Origin: Acidobacteriota bacterium
GTDB lineage: Bacteria; Acidobacteriota; Blastocatellia; Chloracidobacteriales; Chloracidobacteriaceae
NCBI GenBank assembly: GCA_016208495.1
Contig: JACQXX010000091.1
Location: 1 to 64,000, forward strand
Direction of reading: 5' to 3'
Length of the DNA: 64,000 nt
Position 1 is the first letter of the stretch. Each line of letters starts with the position of its first letter. This document shows positions 26,886 through 36,418 of this stretch, in pieces. Position numbers and translations under genes: made by a program. The notes under the pieces are model-generated. The model did not search any database. It worked only from the letters and a program-made list of their open reading frames with translations, and was not told the DNA's origin.

Positions 26886-29800
26886 ATGCCGTGCTCTGAA
26901 TCTTTCCAAGTTGCAATCACCCGTATTTGTCTTTCCGTGATCTTCCTGTTCTGTTTGAGCCAATCGGCAGTCGGCCAGTCACCCACCATTACCTCGGTAA
27001 AACCAGAACAGACCCCGGTTGGCCAGATTCCGGCGAAAGTGGTGTTAAAAGGAACCGGTTTTGAAGCCAATTCAGTGGTGGTGATCAATACCACGCCGGT
27101 CAGTGCCAAAATAAAACCTTCGGGGAAAAAAATTGTCATCAAGGAGCTCCCGGCTGAGTTGTTTCAAACCAGCGGATTGCTTGAGATAAAAGTGATTCCA
27201 GCAACCGGCCAGGAATCAAATATTATTCGTCTGACGGTTGGAAGTCTCAATACGATCCAGCTCATAGCCCCGGCTGAACTGGTGGTAAATGTTGGTGACA
27301 CCGTGTCCCTGCAGGCTCAGGTCCTGGATGCCCAGGGCGTCCCGCTCCCCAATGAAGTGATTTCCTATTCCACCCTCACGCCTGATCAGGCGACCGTTGA
27401 CCAGACCGGTATCGTCACTGGAGTCCAAACCGGGGCGGCAACGATTCGGTTAACCTCGGGTGAAGCCATTCGGGACCTGGTGATTACGGTTACAGATGTG
27501 GCGAGTATTCCTTCAGGAATTGTCGGCGATGGCGATATCAAAGTTGATTCCCAAAATCGCGTGTATGCGACCGATCTCCGACGACACATCATTCGGAGCG
27601 CCCCAGTTGGCCAGCCGCTGGTTGAATTTGCTGGTGCACCTGATCTACCGGGAAATATTGATGGTGCGTTGACGTCCTCGCGCTTTAACGGCCCACTCGG
27701 GTTAGGGTTAGGAAACAATTCCCAGTTTGTGTATCTGGCTGATACTGCCAACCAGTCAATTCGGCGCTTTAATCGTGAAACCGGAACGGTCGAAACCGTG
27801 GTTGGTTTGGCCGATGTGGCCGCTGTGGCTGGTGTGGATTCCTGGGGACCGCGCGGAGTCGTCGAAGCCCAGCCCGGGGACCTCTACATTACGGATGCCG
27901 ATAACCATGTTGTCTGGAGAGTCCGCCTTGGAACCCCAAATGAAATCTCGGTTTTTGCCGGCACAATCGGTCAGCCGGGAATCCTGGATGGCGTTGGAAA
28001 CAATGCGTTGTTTAACGCACCACAGGATCTGGTCAGTGGGACGCAGCAAAGCATCCTGGTTGTCACAGACCGTGGAAATCGTCTGGTGAGATTAATCGCG
28101 TTACCCGACGGCCAGGTCACCACGGTTGGCAGTATTGTCAGTGCCCGTGCCTTGACCCGAACCAACCGGTATGTACCAAAGCAAAGTGTGACGTTTGGTG
28201 ATCCACAGGGCGTTGAAATTGATTCGATTGGCAATTTGTATGTCACGGATGGAAACACGGTTCGGGTGGTTGAACTCCAGGATACAACCTTTGTGGTCAG
28301 TGACTTAGCCCAAAGCGGCACCTTTCAAAATGCCACGGGAATTTCCCTGGCTGGTGGTTCAGCTTATGTTCTGGATTCAGGAAAGCAGCAAGTCATCCGG
28401 GTGACACTTGGGGCGCCGCCTTCAATTTCCGACCTCAACATCAACGAAATCAAAGCTGGTCAAAGCACTGAATTGACGATTAACGGGTCAAATTTTATTC
28501 CTAACACCCAGGTCAAAATCGGAGCTCAATTGGTGTATACGGTGCGGGTTGAAAATGCCAGCCGAATCCGGTGTTTGCTCCCACCGCAACCGGAAAGCGG
28601 TCCGCTCCAGATTACGGTTCAGCATCGGGGTGGTTCGGCGACAACCACGGTGAATGTGGTCAGCGCGCCATTTTTCCAACTGGCGCTGGAACCCTTTGAA
28701 CGATCCGTAACAGCGGGTCAAATGATTGATTACAAGGTTCGAATTCAGCGGTCCAACTTTGAAGGAAATGTAGCCTTGTCAGTCAGCGGTCTTCCGACTG
28801 GCGCCCAGGCCCGATTCCAGCCAAATGTGACTACGGCAGGTGAATCAACGCTGACAGTTGCCACCGCCAACACGATTGAACCCGGCAAATATCCAATTCA
28901 GGTGACTGGGTTTACCAGCGGGGTAACCGCGACGGCGGAAGGCTTGCTGATTGTAACCCGCCCGGAACCGGGCACCGTTGCCATTTCGATCAATCCATCA
29001 ACCAAAACTATCGCACCTGGGCAAAATGCGACCTTCCAAATTGCCCTGAACCGCTCAAATTTCATCGGACCAGTCAAATTACTGGCTGAAGGTGTACCAG
29101 GTGGTGCCCGGGTCGATTTTGCTCCATCTGAATTGAATGGAAATAGTTCAATTCTGACGATTACCACGCTCAACACGGTGGCTGAAGGTACTTATCGAAT
29201 TTTAATTAAAGGACTGGCGGAAAATACACCAGTTCAAGCTGCCACATTGACCTTGACGATTCAAAAAGCCGCCAGTGGGGGAGGCGTACGCATTGTGGCG
29301 ACGCCAGCTTCCCAAACCATCACTGCCGGCCAGGCAGCCACTTTTAATTTAGAATTGCAGCGAACCAATTTCAGCGGTGACGTCCGCTTCTCGGTATCTG
29401 GTCTGCCACCTGGGGCCACGGCGAGTTTTCGGCCAGAAAGCACGACTGGAACCAACTCACAATTGATTGTCACGACTGCTGCCAGCACTCCGACCGGAAC
29501 CGTCAAAATCAACATTTCCGGTTCCGCCTCGGGGACTTCAGTGACACCGACCTCGGTGACTTTAGCAATCAATTCAAGTGGTGGAGGAGGATCCACTGTC
29601 AGGGTCCAGGTATCTCCGGAGACAAAAACCATTCAGGCCGGGCAATCAGCCAGTTTTGCCGTGAATTTGGTTCGAACCAATTTTACAGGTGAAGTCCGGT
29701 TTGCGTTGCTTGGATTACCAGCAGGTACCCAGGCCACCTTCAATCCAGAGAAGACCACGGGCACCACTGCCACGCTGACCATTGCGACTTTGACCAGCGT

Positions 29801-30512
29801 GACCCCAGGCAGTTATGCGTTGACGGTTTCGGGAACTGCCTTCGGCGCCGGTATTTTTCCAGCGACGGCAACCCTGGTGGTCTCGGGCAATGGCGGCGGC
29901 AATGGCAGCGTTTCCCTTTCAACCAATCCAACCAGCCAGACAGTTCAAGCTGGTGAGGTGGCCCAATATTCAATTCGATTAAATCGAAACAACTTTGATG
30001 GCGAGGTCAAACTTGGGATTGGCACTTTGCCGGCGGGAGTCACCGCCCGGTTCGACCCAGATCGAACCACGGGAAATAGTTCGCAATTGACCTTGCAGGT
30101 GGGTGTCAGCACTCCAGGCGGTACCTACCAGATTCCAGTGGGTGGCCTGGCCACTGGCGCGACGATCAGTGGCACAACCCTGATGTTGATCGTAAACACA
30201 GCTCCGCAAGCCTCGGTCACCATTTCGGTTTCACCACCATCCCGAACCCTTACGCTGGGTGGCAGCGCATCTTTCTCGATCAATCTGGCCCGAATGAACT
30301 ACACTGGCGCGGTCTCCCTCAGCGCGGCGGGTCTTCCTACGGGCGTGACCGCCGTTTTTAATCCCGAAAGCACGCTTGGCAACAGCGCAAATTTAACGCT
30401 TTCGGCCAGAACTGATGCTCCGACGGGCACCTACACGATTCGAATCAACGGCGCCACCACCGGAGGCGTCACCATCAATCAACCAACCATAACCATAACC
30501 ATTCAACGATGA
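26886..30512 (+). CDS. Giant secreted IPT/Big2/NHL protein with six Ig-like repeats, overlapping hpnC
   Basis: 1208 aa with a signal peptide (about 1-30, cleavage near AVGQS). Order of domains: IPT/TIG (about 32-112), Big2-like (113-190), an NHL-type six-bladed propeller (about 195-510), a second IPT/TIG (about 515-595), then six repeats of about 100 residues (597-1208). Each repeat is built on the pattern P-x-x-x-x-I-x-x-G-x-x-A-x-F, then N-F-x-G-x-V, GLPxGxxAxFxPE and L-x-I. The repeats look like Ig-fold modules of surface proteins. No anchor or sorting signal is obvious. The TGA stop overlaps the ATG of hpnC (ATGA at 30509-30512), so translation is coupled to hopanoid synthesis, which is unexpected for a surface protein. 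Confidence 0.8.
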   Translation: MPCSESFQVAITRICLSVIFLFCLSQSAVGQSPTITSVKPEQTPVGQIPAKVVLKGTGFEANSVVVINTTPVSAKIKPSGKKIVIKELPAELFQTSGLLEIKVIPATGQESNIIRLTVGSLNTIQLIAPAELVVNVGDTVSLQAQVLDAQGVPLPNEVISYSTLTPDQATVDQTGIVTGVQTGAATIRLTSGEAIRDLVITVTDVASIPSGIVGDGDIKVDSQNRVYATDLRRHIIRSAPVGQPLVEFAGAPDLPGNIDGALTSSRFNGPLGLGLGNNSQFVYLADTANQSIRRFNRETGTVETVVGLADVAAVAGVDSWGPRGVVEAQPGDLYITDADNHVVWRVRLGTPNEISVFAGTIGQPGILDGVGNNALFNAPQDLVSGTQQSILVVTDRGNRLVRLIALPDGQVTTVGSIVSARALTRTNRYVPKQSVTFGDPQGVEIDSIGNLYVTDGNTVRVVELQDTTFVVSDLAQSGTFQNATGISLAGGSAYVLDSGKQQVIRVTLGAPPSISDLNINEIKAGQSTELTINGSNFIPNTQVKIGAQLVYTVRVENASRIRCLLPPQPESGPLQITVQHRGGSATTTVNVVSAPFFQLALEPFERSVTAGQMIDYKVRIQRSNFEGNVALSVSGLPTGAQARFQPNVTTAGESTLTVATANTIEPGKYPIQVTGFTSGVTATAEGLLIVTRPEPGTVAISINPSTKTIAPGQNATFQIALNRSNFIGPVKLLAEGVPGGARVDFAPSELNGNSSILTITTLNTVAEGTYRILIKGLAENTPVQAATLTLTIQKAASGGGVRIVATPASQTITAGQAATFNLELQRTNFSGDVRFSVSGLPPGATASFRPESTTGTNSQLIVTTAASTPTGTVKINISGSASGTSVTPTSVTLAINSSGGGGSTVRVQVSPETKTIQAGQSASFAVNLVRTNFTGEVRFALLGLPAGTQATFNPEKTTGTTATLTIATLTSVTPGSYALTVSGTAFGAGIFPATATLVVSGNGGGNGSVSLSTNPTSQTVQAGEVAQYSIRLNRNNFDGEVKLGIGTLPAGVTARFDPDRTTGNSSQLTLQVGVSTPGGTYQIPVGGLATGATISGTTLMLIVNTAPQASVTISVSPPSRTLTLGGSASFSINLARMNYTGAVSLSAAGLPTGVTAVFNPESTLGNSANLTLSARTDAPTGTYTIRINGATTGGVTINQPTITITIQR

Positions 30513-31420
30513 GTTCCAAAGCGAAACCTGTTCCGACTGAAACCGAATCGCATCAGTCACTTGCCGCACGATCCTGGACCCTTGACCAGGCGTTTGAACA
30601 TTGCCGCCGGATTGCGTTGGGGCATTATGAAAACTTCCCGGTTGGCTCGCTTTTGATCCCCAAAGCGCATCGTCCGCATGTCTACAGCGTCTATGCTTTT
30701 GCCCGGGCGGCGGATGATTTTGCCGACGAAGGAACGTTGAGTCAGGCTGAACGCCTGGGACTTATGGAAAACTGGCGAGAGCAGCTTGTTGATTGTGTTA
30801 ATGGAAAGGCAACCCACCCGGTATTTCTGGCGCTGGCTGAATCAATCAAAGTCAACCGACTGCCACTCCAACTGTTTCATGATCTGCTGGATGCCTTTAC
30901 GATTGATATTGAGCGGTCACGTCACCAGACTTTTGACGCCTTGCTTGACTATAGCCGCTGTTCAGCCAATCCGGTGGGTCGGCTGATTTTGCTGTTGTTT
31001 GGGCACCGTGACGAGCAACTGGCGTGCTGGTCGGATGATATTTGCACGGCATTGCAACTGACCAATTTCTGGCAGGATGTTCTGGTTGATCTGGCCAAAG
31101 ACCGGATTTACATCCCACTGGGCGAAATGGAACGCTTTGGCTATACCGAATTGGACCTTAAAGCTGGTCGTTACACCCCGGAATATATTGCCTTGATGCA
31201 GTCGCTGGCTGATCGAACCGCTGCCCTGTTTGAACGCGGCAAACCATTGTGTTCGGCGGTTGGAGGTCGCCTTGGGTGGGAATTGCGGTTGACGTGGCGC
31301 GGAGGAACGAGCATTTTGGAAGCCTGTCGGCGCAATCAATTCAATGTGTTCCAGAATCGTCCTGTGATTGACACCCGGCAGAAACTCAAAATTGCCTTGA
31401 CAGCCTGGCTCCCGCTATGA
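30509..31420 (+). CDS. hpnC: Hydroxysqualene synthase HpnC
   Basis: 303-aa member of the squalene/phytoene synthase family, likely the enzyme that turns presqualene diphosphate into hydroxysqualene. The first Asp-rich motif is AADDFADE (Asp69, Asp70, Asp73). The second is in NFWQDVLVDLAKDR (about 185-198). The RSRHQTFDALLDYSRCSANPVGRL segment fits HpnC rather than HpnD. It begins inside the stop codon of the preceding secreted-protein gene and is followed by hpnD and hpnE in the usual C-D-E order, separated by about 180 and 106 bp. Intergenic material between hpnC and hpnD is repeat-like (AAACCACGG words). Confidence 0.92.
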   Translation: MSSKAKPVPTETESHQSLAARSWTLDQAFEHCRRIALGHYENFPVGSLLIPKAHRPHVYSVYAFARAADDFADEGTLSQAERLGLMENWREQLVDCVNGKATHPVFLALAESIKVNRLPLQLFHDLLDAFTIDIERSRHQTFDALLDYSRCSANPVGRLILLLFGHRDEQLACWSDDICTALQLTNFWQDVLVDLAKDRIYIPLGEMERFGYTELDLKAGRYTPEYIALMQSLADRTAALFERGKPLCSAVGGRLGWELRLTWRGGTSILEACRRNQFNVFQNRPVIDTRQKLKIALTAWLPL

Positions 31421-31602
31421 AGAGTCTCCCCCGATTCTGAAGTTCCCCAGTGGCATGGATTTTCAGCATAAGAAACCACGGAAACCACGGAATACACAGA
31501 AAATAAATCCAGGTTCTTCAACGATTTCTGAGATTCTACCGAAACACGAACCGAGGAAATAGTTGTCTGAAAAACGAGAGCCGCCATTTTCAAACCGCAG
31601 CC

Positions 31603-32463
31603 ATGTCCCAGACCATTGACCAATCCAATCAAACCGCCGAAGTCATTACCCATCAATCGAGTACCAATTTCCTGTACTCTTTTTTGGTCTTACCACGTCC
31701 AAAACGCGAAGCAATTGAAACAGTCTACGCCTTTTGCCGGGTGGTTGATGATATTGTGGACGAAGAACATCCCGCCACCGACCCACGCCAGGAACTCAAC
31801 CGCTGGCGCGCGGAAATTGCCAGTTGTTTTGACGACCAGACACCAGCCACGCAACTTGGCCGCGATATTAAACGGATTGTGGCCCAGTTTCCCATTCCCC
31901 AACATTTGTTTGAGGACATGATTGATGGAATGGAGATGGATCTGGATCAGCGTCGGTATGCCACATTTGAAGAACTGGAAGAATATTGTTATCACGTGGC
32001 AAGCGTGACCGGTCTGATGTGCATTGAAATCTTTGGGTACAGCCAGCCAGGCACCAGAGACTATGCCATCAAACTGGGAAAAGCCCTGCAAATGGTCAAT
32101 ATCATGCGGGATTTGAAAGAGGACACACGGCGCGGACGGGTATACCTGCCCCAGGATGAACTCATCCAGTTTGGATATTCTGAAAAGGACCTGTTTTCCG
32201 AAGTGTACAATTCGAATTTTGTGGCCCTGATGCGACACCAGGGAGAACGAGCGCGGACCTTTTTCAAACAGGCTCGCGAAGCACTGCACCCAACTGACCG
32301 CCCACGGATGGTCTCAGCCGAGATTATGGGACGGATTTACTTCAAAATTCTCGAACGGATCGAAGCCGCCAGCTACAACGTGTTTGACGATACCTTCAAA
32401 TTGAGCAAAGCCGAAAAAGCACTGGTTGCCATCAGTACCTGGTTAAGAATGCGACTACGATGA
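31603..32463 (+). CDS. hpnD: Presqualene diphosphate synthase HpnD
   Basis: 286 aa, squalene/phytoene synthase fold. Condenses two farnesyl diphosphates to presqualene diphosphate, the first step of the HpnD-HpnC-HpnE squalene route. Asp-rich motif 1 is VVDDIVDEE (Asp49, Asp50, Asp53) and motif 2 is NIMRDLKEDTRRGRVYLP, with the strongly conserved DxxxDxxRGRxYLP. The FEELEEYCYHVASVTGLM segment is typical for this branch. Neighbours hpnC and hpnE confirm the assignment. Confidence 0.93.
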   Translation: MSQTIDQSNQTAEVITHQSSTNFLYSFLVLPRPKREAIETVYAFCRVVDDIVDEEHPATDPRQELNRWRAEIASCFDDQTPATQLGRDIKRIVAQFPIPQHLFEDMIDGMEMDLDQRRYATFEELEEYCYHVASVTGLMCIEIFGYSQPGTRDYAIKLGKALQMVNIMRDLKEDTRRGRVYLPQDELIQFGYSEKDLFSEVYNSNFVALMRHQGERARTFFKQAREALHPTDRPRMVSAEIMGRIYFKILERIEAASYNVFDDTFKLSKAEKALVAISTWLRMRLR

Positions 32464-32495
32464 GTCAGTACCATCTGCGTGAGCGGGTGGGTGGC
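32463..32495. repeat. REP-like element, single copy
   Basis: GTCAGTACCATCTGCGTGAG followed by CGGGTGG, nearly the same as the left half of the 61352-61420 hairpin. It overlaps the stop codon of hpnD. Confidence 0.5.
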
Positions 32496-32569
32496 GGAGA
32501 AAAAAGGACACAAAGGACATAAAAGACGGAAACGACATTCTTTCGAAGATCTCAAACCTTTAAGAAACT

Positions 32570-33934
32570 ATGACGAACCCATTGTTACCACTCTCAAAAA
32601 CAGTCGTCGTCATTGGCGGAGGCTTTGCCGGGCTGGCTACGGCCACGGCGCTGGCTGAGGCTGGGTATCAGGTTCAGGTCATTGAACGCCGGCCATTTTT
32701 GGGTGGGCGAGCTTACTCGATGCGCGATGCGAAAACCGGTGATGTGATTGATAACGGCCAGCATTTGATGATGGGGTGTTATCGCGAGACATTTGCGTTT
32801 CTGCGCCGAATTGGGAGTTTCGATCTGGTTGAATTCCAAAATCAGTCGCGGGTGGATTTTCTGGACCGCGATAGTCACCAGACGTTGGAATGTCCAAACC
32901 TTCCGGCGCCGCTTCACTTGCTGGCCGGATTGTTCCGATTGGGTGGGATTTCATTCGGAGACAAACTCCGGACGCTCAGAATTGGCGGTGCCTTGCGCTT
33001 GAGAAATGGCGCGCTGGAAAAAAAACTCGGCCATTTGACAGTTGATCAATGGTTGTCGGCCTGTGGGCAATCGGCGCTGATGAAAGAACGGTTCTGGGAA
33101 CCACTGACAGTGGCCACGCTCAACGAAGCGCTCACCGTGGCGCCCGCCAAACTCCTGGCCCGGGTGCTCCAGGATGGCTTTGGCGGCACGAAGCAGGATT
33201 CCTGCATGGTGACTTCAAAAGTTGGCTTGAGTGAGCTTTATACTGAACAATCAAAACAGTTTATCGAAGCGCGTGGTGGAAAAGTCCTGGTCAACACGGC
33301 GGTTTCAAAGGTTGTGATTGAATCAAACCGTTTTGTGGGCATTGAACTGGCTGGCGGTGAGCGTATCACTGCCGAAAGTTGTGTGAGTGCTGTTCCCTAC
33401 TTTGCCCTCAAGAAGCTCCTGCCCGCCGAAGTTTTTGAAACCTCGCCTTTTTTTGCCGGCTGGAAAGATTTTCAATCAGCCCCAATTGTATCCATCAACG
33501 TGTGGTTTGACCGACCCGTGATGGATCTGGCGTTTGCCGGAATGATTGGGACGCGAATCCAGTGGGTGTTTAACAAAGAAGTCATCGTCAAACACAATCC
33601 GCGCGATTTGCAACACCTGGCGCTCATCATCAGCGCCGCGCACGACTTTGCCAAAATTCCGAAAGAACACCTGGTCGAACTGGCCGTGGAAGATCTTCGC
33701 TCGGTGTTACCCGCCGCACGCGAAGCGAAGGTGGTGCATTCGTTCGTGGTCAAAGAACACGACGCCACGCTTTCCGCTTCGCCCGAAGTCGAAAAAGCCC
33801 GTCCAAATCCCCAGACACCGATTTCAAATTTTCTGCTGGCCGGAGATTGGACCAACACTCACCTGCCAGCCACGATTGAAGGCGCGGTTCTGAGCGGGCA
33901 TCTCTGTGCGAGACTGGTGTCAGGTAGCCTGTGA
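32570..33934 (+). CDS. hpnE: Hydroxysqualene dehydroxylase HpnE (FAD-dependent)
   Basis: 454-aa flavoprotein of the amine-oxidase/phytoene-desaturase class that reduces hydroxysqualene to squalene. N-terminal dinucleotide motif VVVIGGGFAGLATA (about 12-25), then ERRPFLGGRAYS, the FAD ribose-binding and GGR motifs. A C-terminal FAD contact is seen in LLAGDWTNTHLPATIEGAVLSG. DNGQHLMMGCY is characteristic of HpnE. It closes the hpnCDE set. The squalene-hopene cyclase (hpnF) is not next to it. Confidence 0.92.
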   Translation: MTNPLLPLSKTVVVIGGGFAGLATATALAEAGYQVQVIERRPFLGGRAYSMRDAKTGDVIDNGQHLMMGCYRETFAFLRRIGSFDLVEFQNQSRVDFLDRDSHQTLECPNLPAPLHLLAGLFRLGGISFGDKLRTLRIGGALRLRNGALEKKLGHLTVDQWLSACGQSALMKERFWEPLTVATLNEALTVAPAKLLARVLQDGFGGTKQDSCMVTSKVGLSELYTEQSKQFIEARGGKVLVNTAVSKVVIESNRFVGIELAGGERITAESCVSAVPYFALKKLLPAEVFETSPFFAGWKDFQSAPIVSINVWFDRPVMDLAFAGMIGTRIQWVFNKEVIVKHNPRDLQHLALIISAAHDFAKIPKEHLVELAVEDLRSVLPAAREAKVVHSFVVKEHDATLSASPEVEKARPNPQTPISNFLLAGDWTNTHLPATIEGAVLSGHLCARLVSGSL

Positions 33935-34069
33935 CCGGTTTGGTTTCATTCGTGGCCTTCTGATTTTGGAACAACGCATAGTATTTCAAAACCTGCTTGT
34001 TTAAAGTGGTAACTGAATTACATCCTCCTCTTCGATTCCCAATTCCACAAATGCACAGTGAGGTAAGCG

Positions 34070-34924
34070 ATGAGTACTCCAATCACGCAAAAAATTGCCA
34101 CGACGGATGGTCATGAAATTGCCGCCCGTTTTTATTTTCCAGATCAAGAAGCAAAAGCAGTAGTGGTGATTGTTCCAGCCATGGGAGTGCATCAGGAATA
34201 TTATGGTCCGTTTGCCCAATGGCTGACAGAGCAAGGATTTCTGGTGGCGACGTTTGACTATCGTGGGACGGGGTTTTCGCGCGTTCGACCTCTGCGCGAA
34301 GTCAAAGCCAACATTTTTGACTGGGCGCGCTATGACACCGGCGCCGTGGTCGAAGCAGTTTTTCAGCAAGCAAACGGCAAACCCGTTTACTGGATTGGAC
34401 ACAGTCTGGGTGGCCAAATCGTGCCATTTGTCCCGCGCCACGAACAAATCACCAAAGTGATAACGGTTGGAACCGGAAGCGGCTACTGGCGGGAAAATGC
34501 ACCAGAACTTCGCCGCCGGGTGTGGTGGCTCTGGTTCTTTGTGGCGCCGGTCTCGATGCGACTGTTCGGCTATTTTCCAGGAAAACGACTCCGGAAAGTG
34601 GGCGATGTTCCACGCGGTGTGATGGAACAATGGCGCCGGTGGTGTTTGCATCCGGAATATGCCGTCGGCGTTGAAGGTGAAGCGGTTCGGAAACAATTTG
34701 CCGCCGTCAATACTCCGATTGTCTCGCTTTCCTTTGAAGATGATGAGTTTATGTCTGCGCGCAACACTGAATCGTTACACGGTTTTTATGTCAACGCTCC
34801 GCGCGAAATGAAGCGGTTTGCCCCAGCCGATATCGGTGAAAAGCGAATCGGCCACTTTGGGTTTTTTAAAGCCAAATTTAAACAGAAGCTATGGGAAGCA
34901 GTTCTTTTGCCTGAGTTAACCTGA
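34070..34924 (+). CDS. Alpha/beta-hydrolase (serine hydrolase)
   Basis: 284 aa, single alpha/beta-hydrolase domain. The nucleophile elbow is GHSLGG with Ser112. An oxyanion segment VIVPAMGVHQEYY and the DYRGTGFSR strand-turn are typical of carboxylesterase and acylglycerol lipase relatives. The acid residue probably lies in SFEDDEFM, and the catalytic His in KRIGHFGFF. It follows hpnE by 135 bp in the same direction and could be co-transcribed. No link to hopanoids is known to me. Substrate unknown. Confidence 0.82.
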   Translation: MSTPITQKIATTDGHEIAARFYFPDQEAKAVVVIVPAMGVHQEYYGPFAQWLTEQGFLVATFDYRGTGFSRVRPLREVKANIFDWARYDTGAVVEAVFQQANGKPVYWIGHSLGGQIVPFVPRHEQITKVITVGTGSGYWRENAPELRRRVWWLWFFVAPVSMRLFGYFPGKRLRKVGDVPRGVMEQWRRWCLHPEYAVGVEGEAVRKQFAAVNTPIVSLSFEDDEFMSARNTESLHGFYVNAPREMKRFAPADIGEKRIGHFGFFKAKFKQKLWEAVLLPELT

Positions 34925-35084
34925 AAGGCAAAAAGGCAAAAAGGTAAAAAGGCAAAAGGGACATAAAGGACATAAAGGACATAAGCAAAAAGGGGAAAGA
35001 ACTGTAGATTCTTTCCCCTTTTTGCTTTTTCGAAAACCCGGAACCCGGAACCCGGAACCCGGAACCCGGAACCCTGCTCTTCCC
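34925..35084. repeat. Convergent intergenic repeats with a 19-bp perfect hairpin and ACCCGGA array
   Basis: AAAAAGGC words (period 8) and ACATAAAGG words (period 9) lie at 34926-34985. A perfect 19-bp inverted repeat follows (34983-35001 / 35009-35027, loop CTGTAGA), flanked by A- and T-rich tracts, so it can terminate both strands. Five ACCCGGA heptamers occupy 35036-35070. Confidence 0.85.
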
Positions 35085-36275
35085 TTACCGTGACGCAAAT
35101 TTTCCAATCAGTTCGAACAACGGCAAATAGAGTGAAAAGACCAGAAATCCGACAATGATTCCGACCACCACCAACGAAACGGGTTGAACGTAGCTGGCCA
35201 GTTCGTCACGAACGCAATTGGCATTGTGTTTGAGCAGCTTCACATATCGCTCAAGCTGGGCCAGGCTCGCGTGTTCCTCATATGATTTCAACTGTGCATA
35301 CAATGATGAAGCCTCGGAAAACACCGGATGCATGGTGGCAAGCGACAAATGGATGTATTGCGGTGTGCCGCGTTCAAAATTCAACGCGGCTTCCTGGCCA
35401 GCTTCGCGCAGTTCGGAATTGGACATCGCTTCAACCGCCAGGGCAAAGGCATTGGTCATGGTTTCACCAGCTTCACGAAGCAAAATAAAGGTGCTCAAAA
35501 AGTTCACCGTGTCAATGAGCGCAATGTAGCGGTTGAGTCTGGGAAACCTGAGCCAGCATTGATCTTCAAACCGGCGCACGTTCGGATTGGTTTGACGAAA
35601 CCAGAAATACCCTAAAAAGCTCCCAGCCAGCCCAATTACCATCACCGGCCAGTTGGTTGAGGCAAAGGCCGAAATATCGAGGACCAGTTGGGTTGTCCAG
35701 TGGAACTCAGCCTTTCCAAGCAGCCCTTCATACAGTAGCGTAAACCCCGGTACAATTTTGATCAGCGCCACGGCCAGCACCACAGTCGCCACCACAAACA
35801 CAAACACCGGATAGCGCAACACGCTTTTCAAATGATCCTTCAGGATTTTTTGCTCGGTGAGGTAATCTACCTGACGACGAAGCGCCATCCCATAGCGTCC
35901 GGTTTGTTGCGCGGCATTCAAAATCGCCAGAAATTGTGGGTCAAACACTCCAGGAAACTGCTGGGCCGCCGTATGAAGCGGTTGTCCCAGATCAGCCACC
36001 AGCGACGCCAGTTCCCGGATAAACTCCTCGCCCTGTGGTTTGCCGCTCAGCAGAAAAGCCAGCGGGTCCTGGGCGGTATCCTTAAAGTGATCAATGGTCC
36101 GAACTCGAGTTTGTAAAGCGGTCACCAGAGGGATTCCTGATTCGAGTTCGGTTGCCAGTTGATCGAAAATCTGGATTTTTTCTTCGAGCGGAAGCTGAAG
36201 CTGCCTTCGCTGAAGGGCTTTCTCGTTCTCAAGTGTGGTTGTTGCGGTTTGCATGGTCATTGTCCGGGTTGTCAT
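35085..36275 (-). CDS. Type IV pilus/type II secretion inner-membrane platform protein (PilC/GspF family)
   Basis: 396 aa, last gene of a five-gene operon. Two T2SSF-type helical domains are visible: QLATELESGIPLVTAL to LDYLTEQ (about 36-150), and FLSTFILLREAGETMTNAF to VRDELASYV (about 260-365). Hydrophobic segments lie at about 160-185 and 210-230, and one ends the protein (VSLVVVGIIVGFLVFSLYLPLF). The length is normal for PilC/GspF, which anchors the motor ATPase in the inner membrane. The sequence diverges from standard PilC, as do all members of this operon. Confidence 0.85.
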   Translation of the reverse strand: MTTRTMTMQTATTTLENEKALQRRQLQLPLEEKIQIFDQLATELESGIPLVTALQTRVRTIDHFKDTAQDPLAFLLSGKPQGEEFIRELASLVADLGQPLHTAAQQFPGVFDPQFLAILNAAQQTGRYGMALRRQVDYLTEQKILKDHLKSVLRYPVFVFVVATVVLAVALIKIVPGFTLLYEGLLGKAEFHWTTQLVLDISAFASTNWPVMVIGLAGSFLGYFWFRQTNPNVRRFEDQCWLRFPRLNRYIALIDTVNFLSTFILLREAGETMTNAFALAVEAMSNSELREAGQEAALNFERGTPQYIHLSLATMHPVFSEASSLYAQLKSYEEHASLAQLERYVKLLKHNANCVRDELASYVQPVSLVVVGIIVGFLVFSLYLPLFELIGKFASR

Positions 36276-36418
36276 ATATTTAGGGCTCAGGGTTCAGGGT
36301 TGTTTGGAAGAATGAAGAATGTGGTTAGTGGTTAGTGCCTGGCTCTTCTTCGAAAGTATTGCTTTCCAACCATTAATCATTCTATGGGCTCTTCATTCTT
36401 CATTCTAAATGGGTATTA

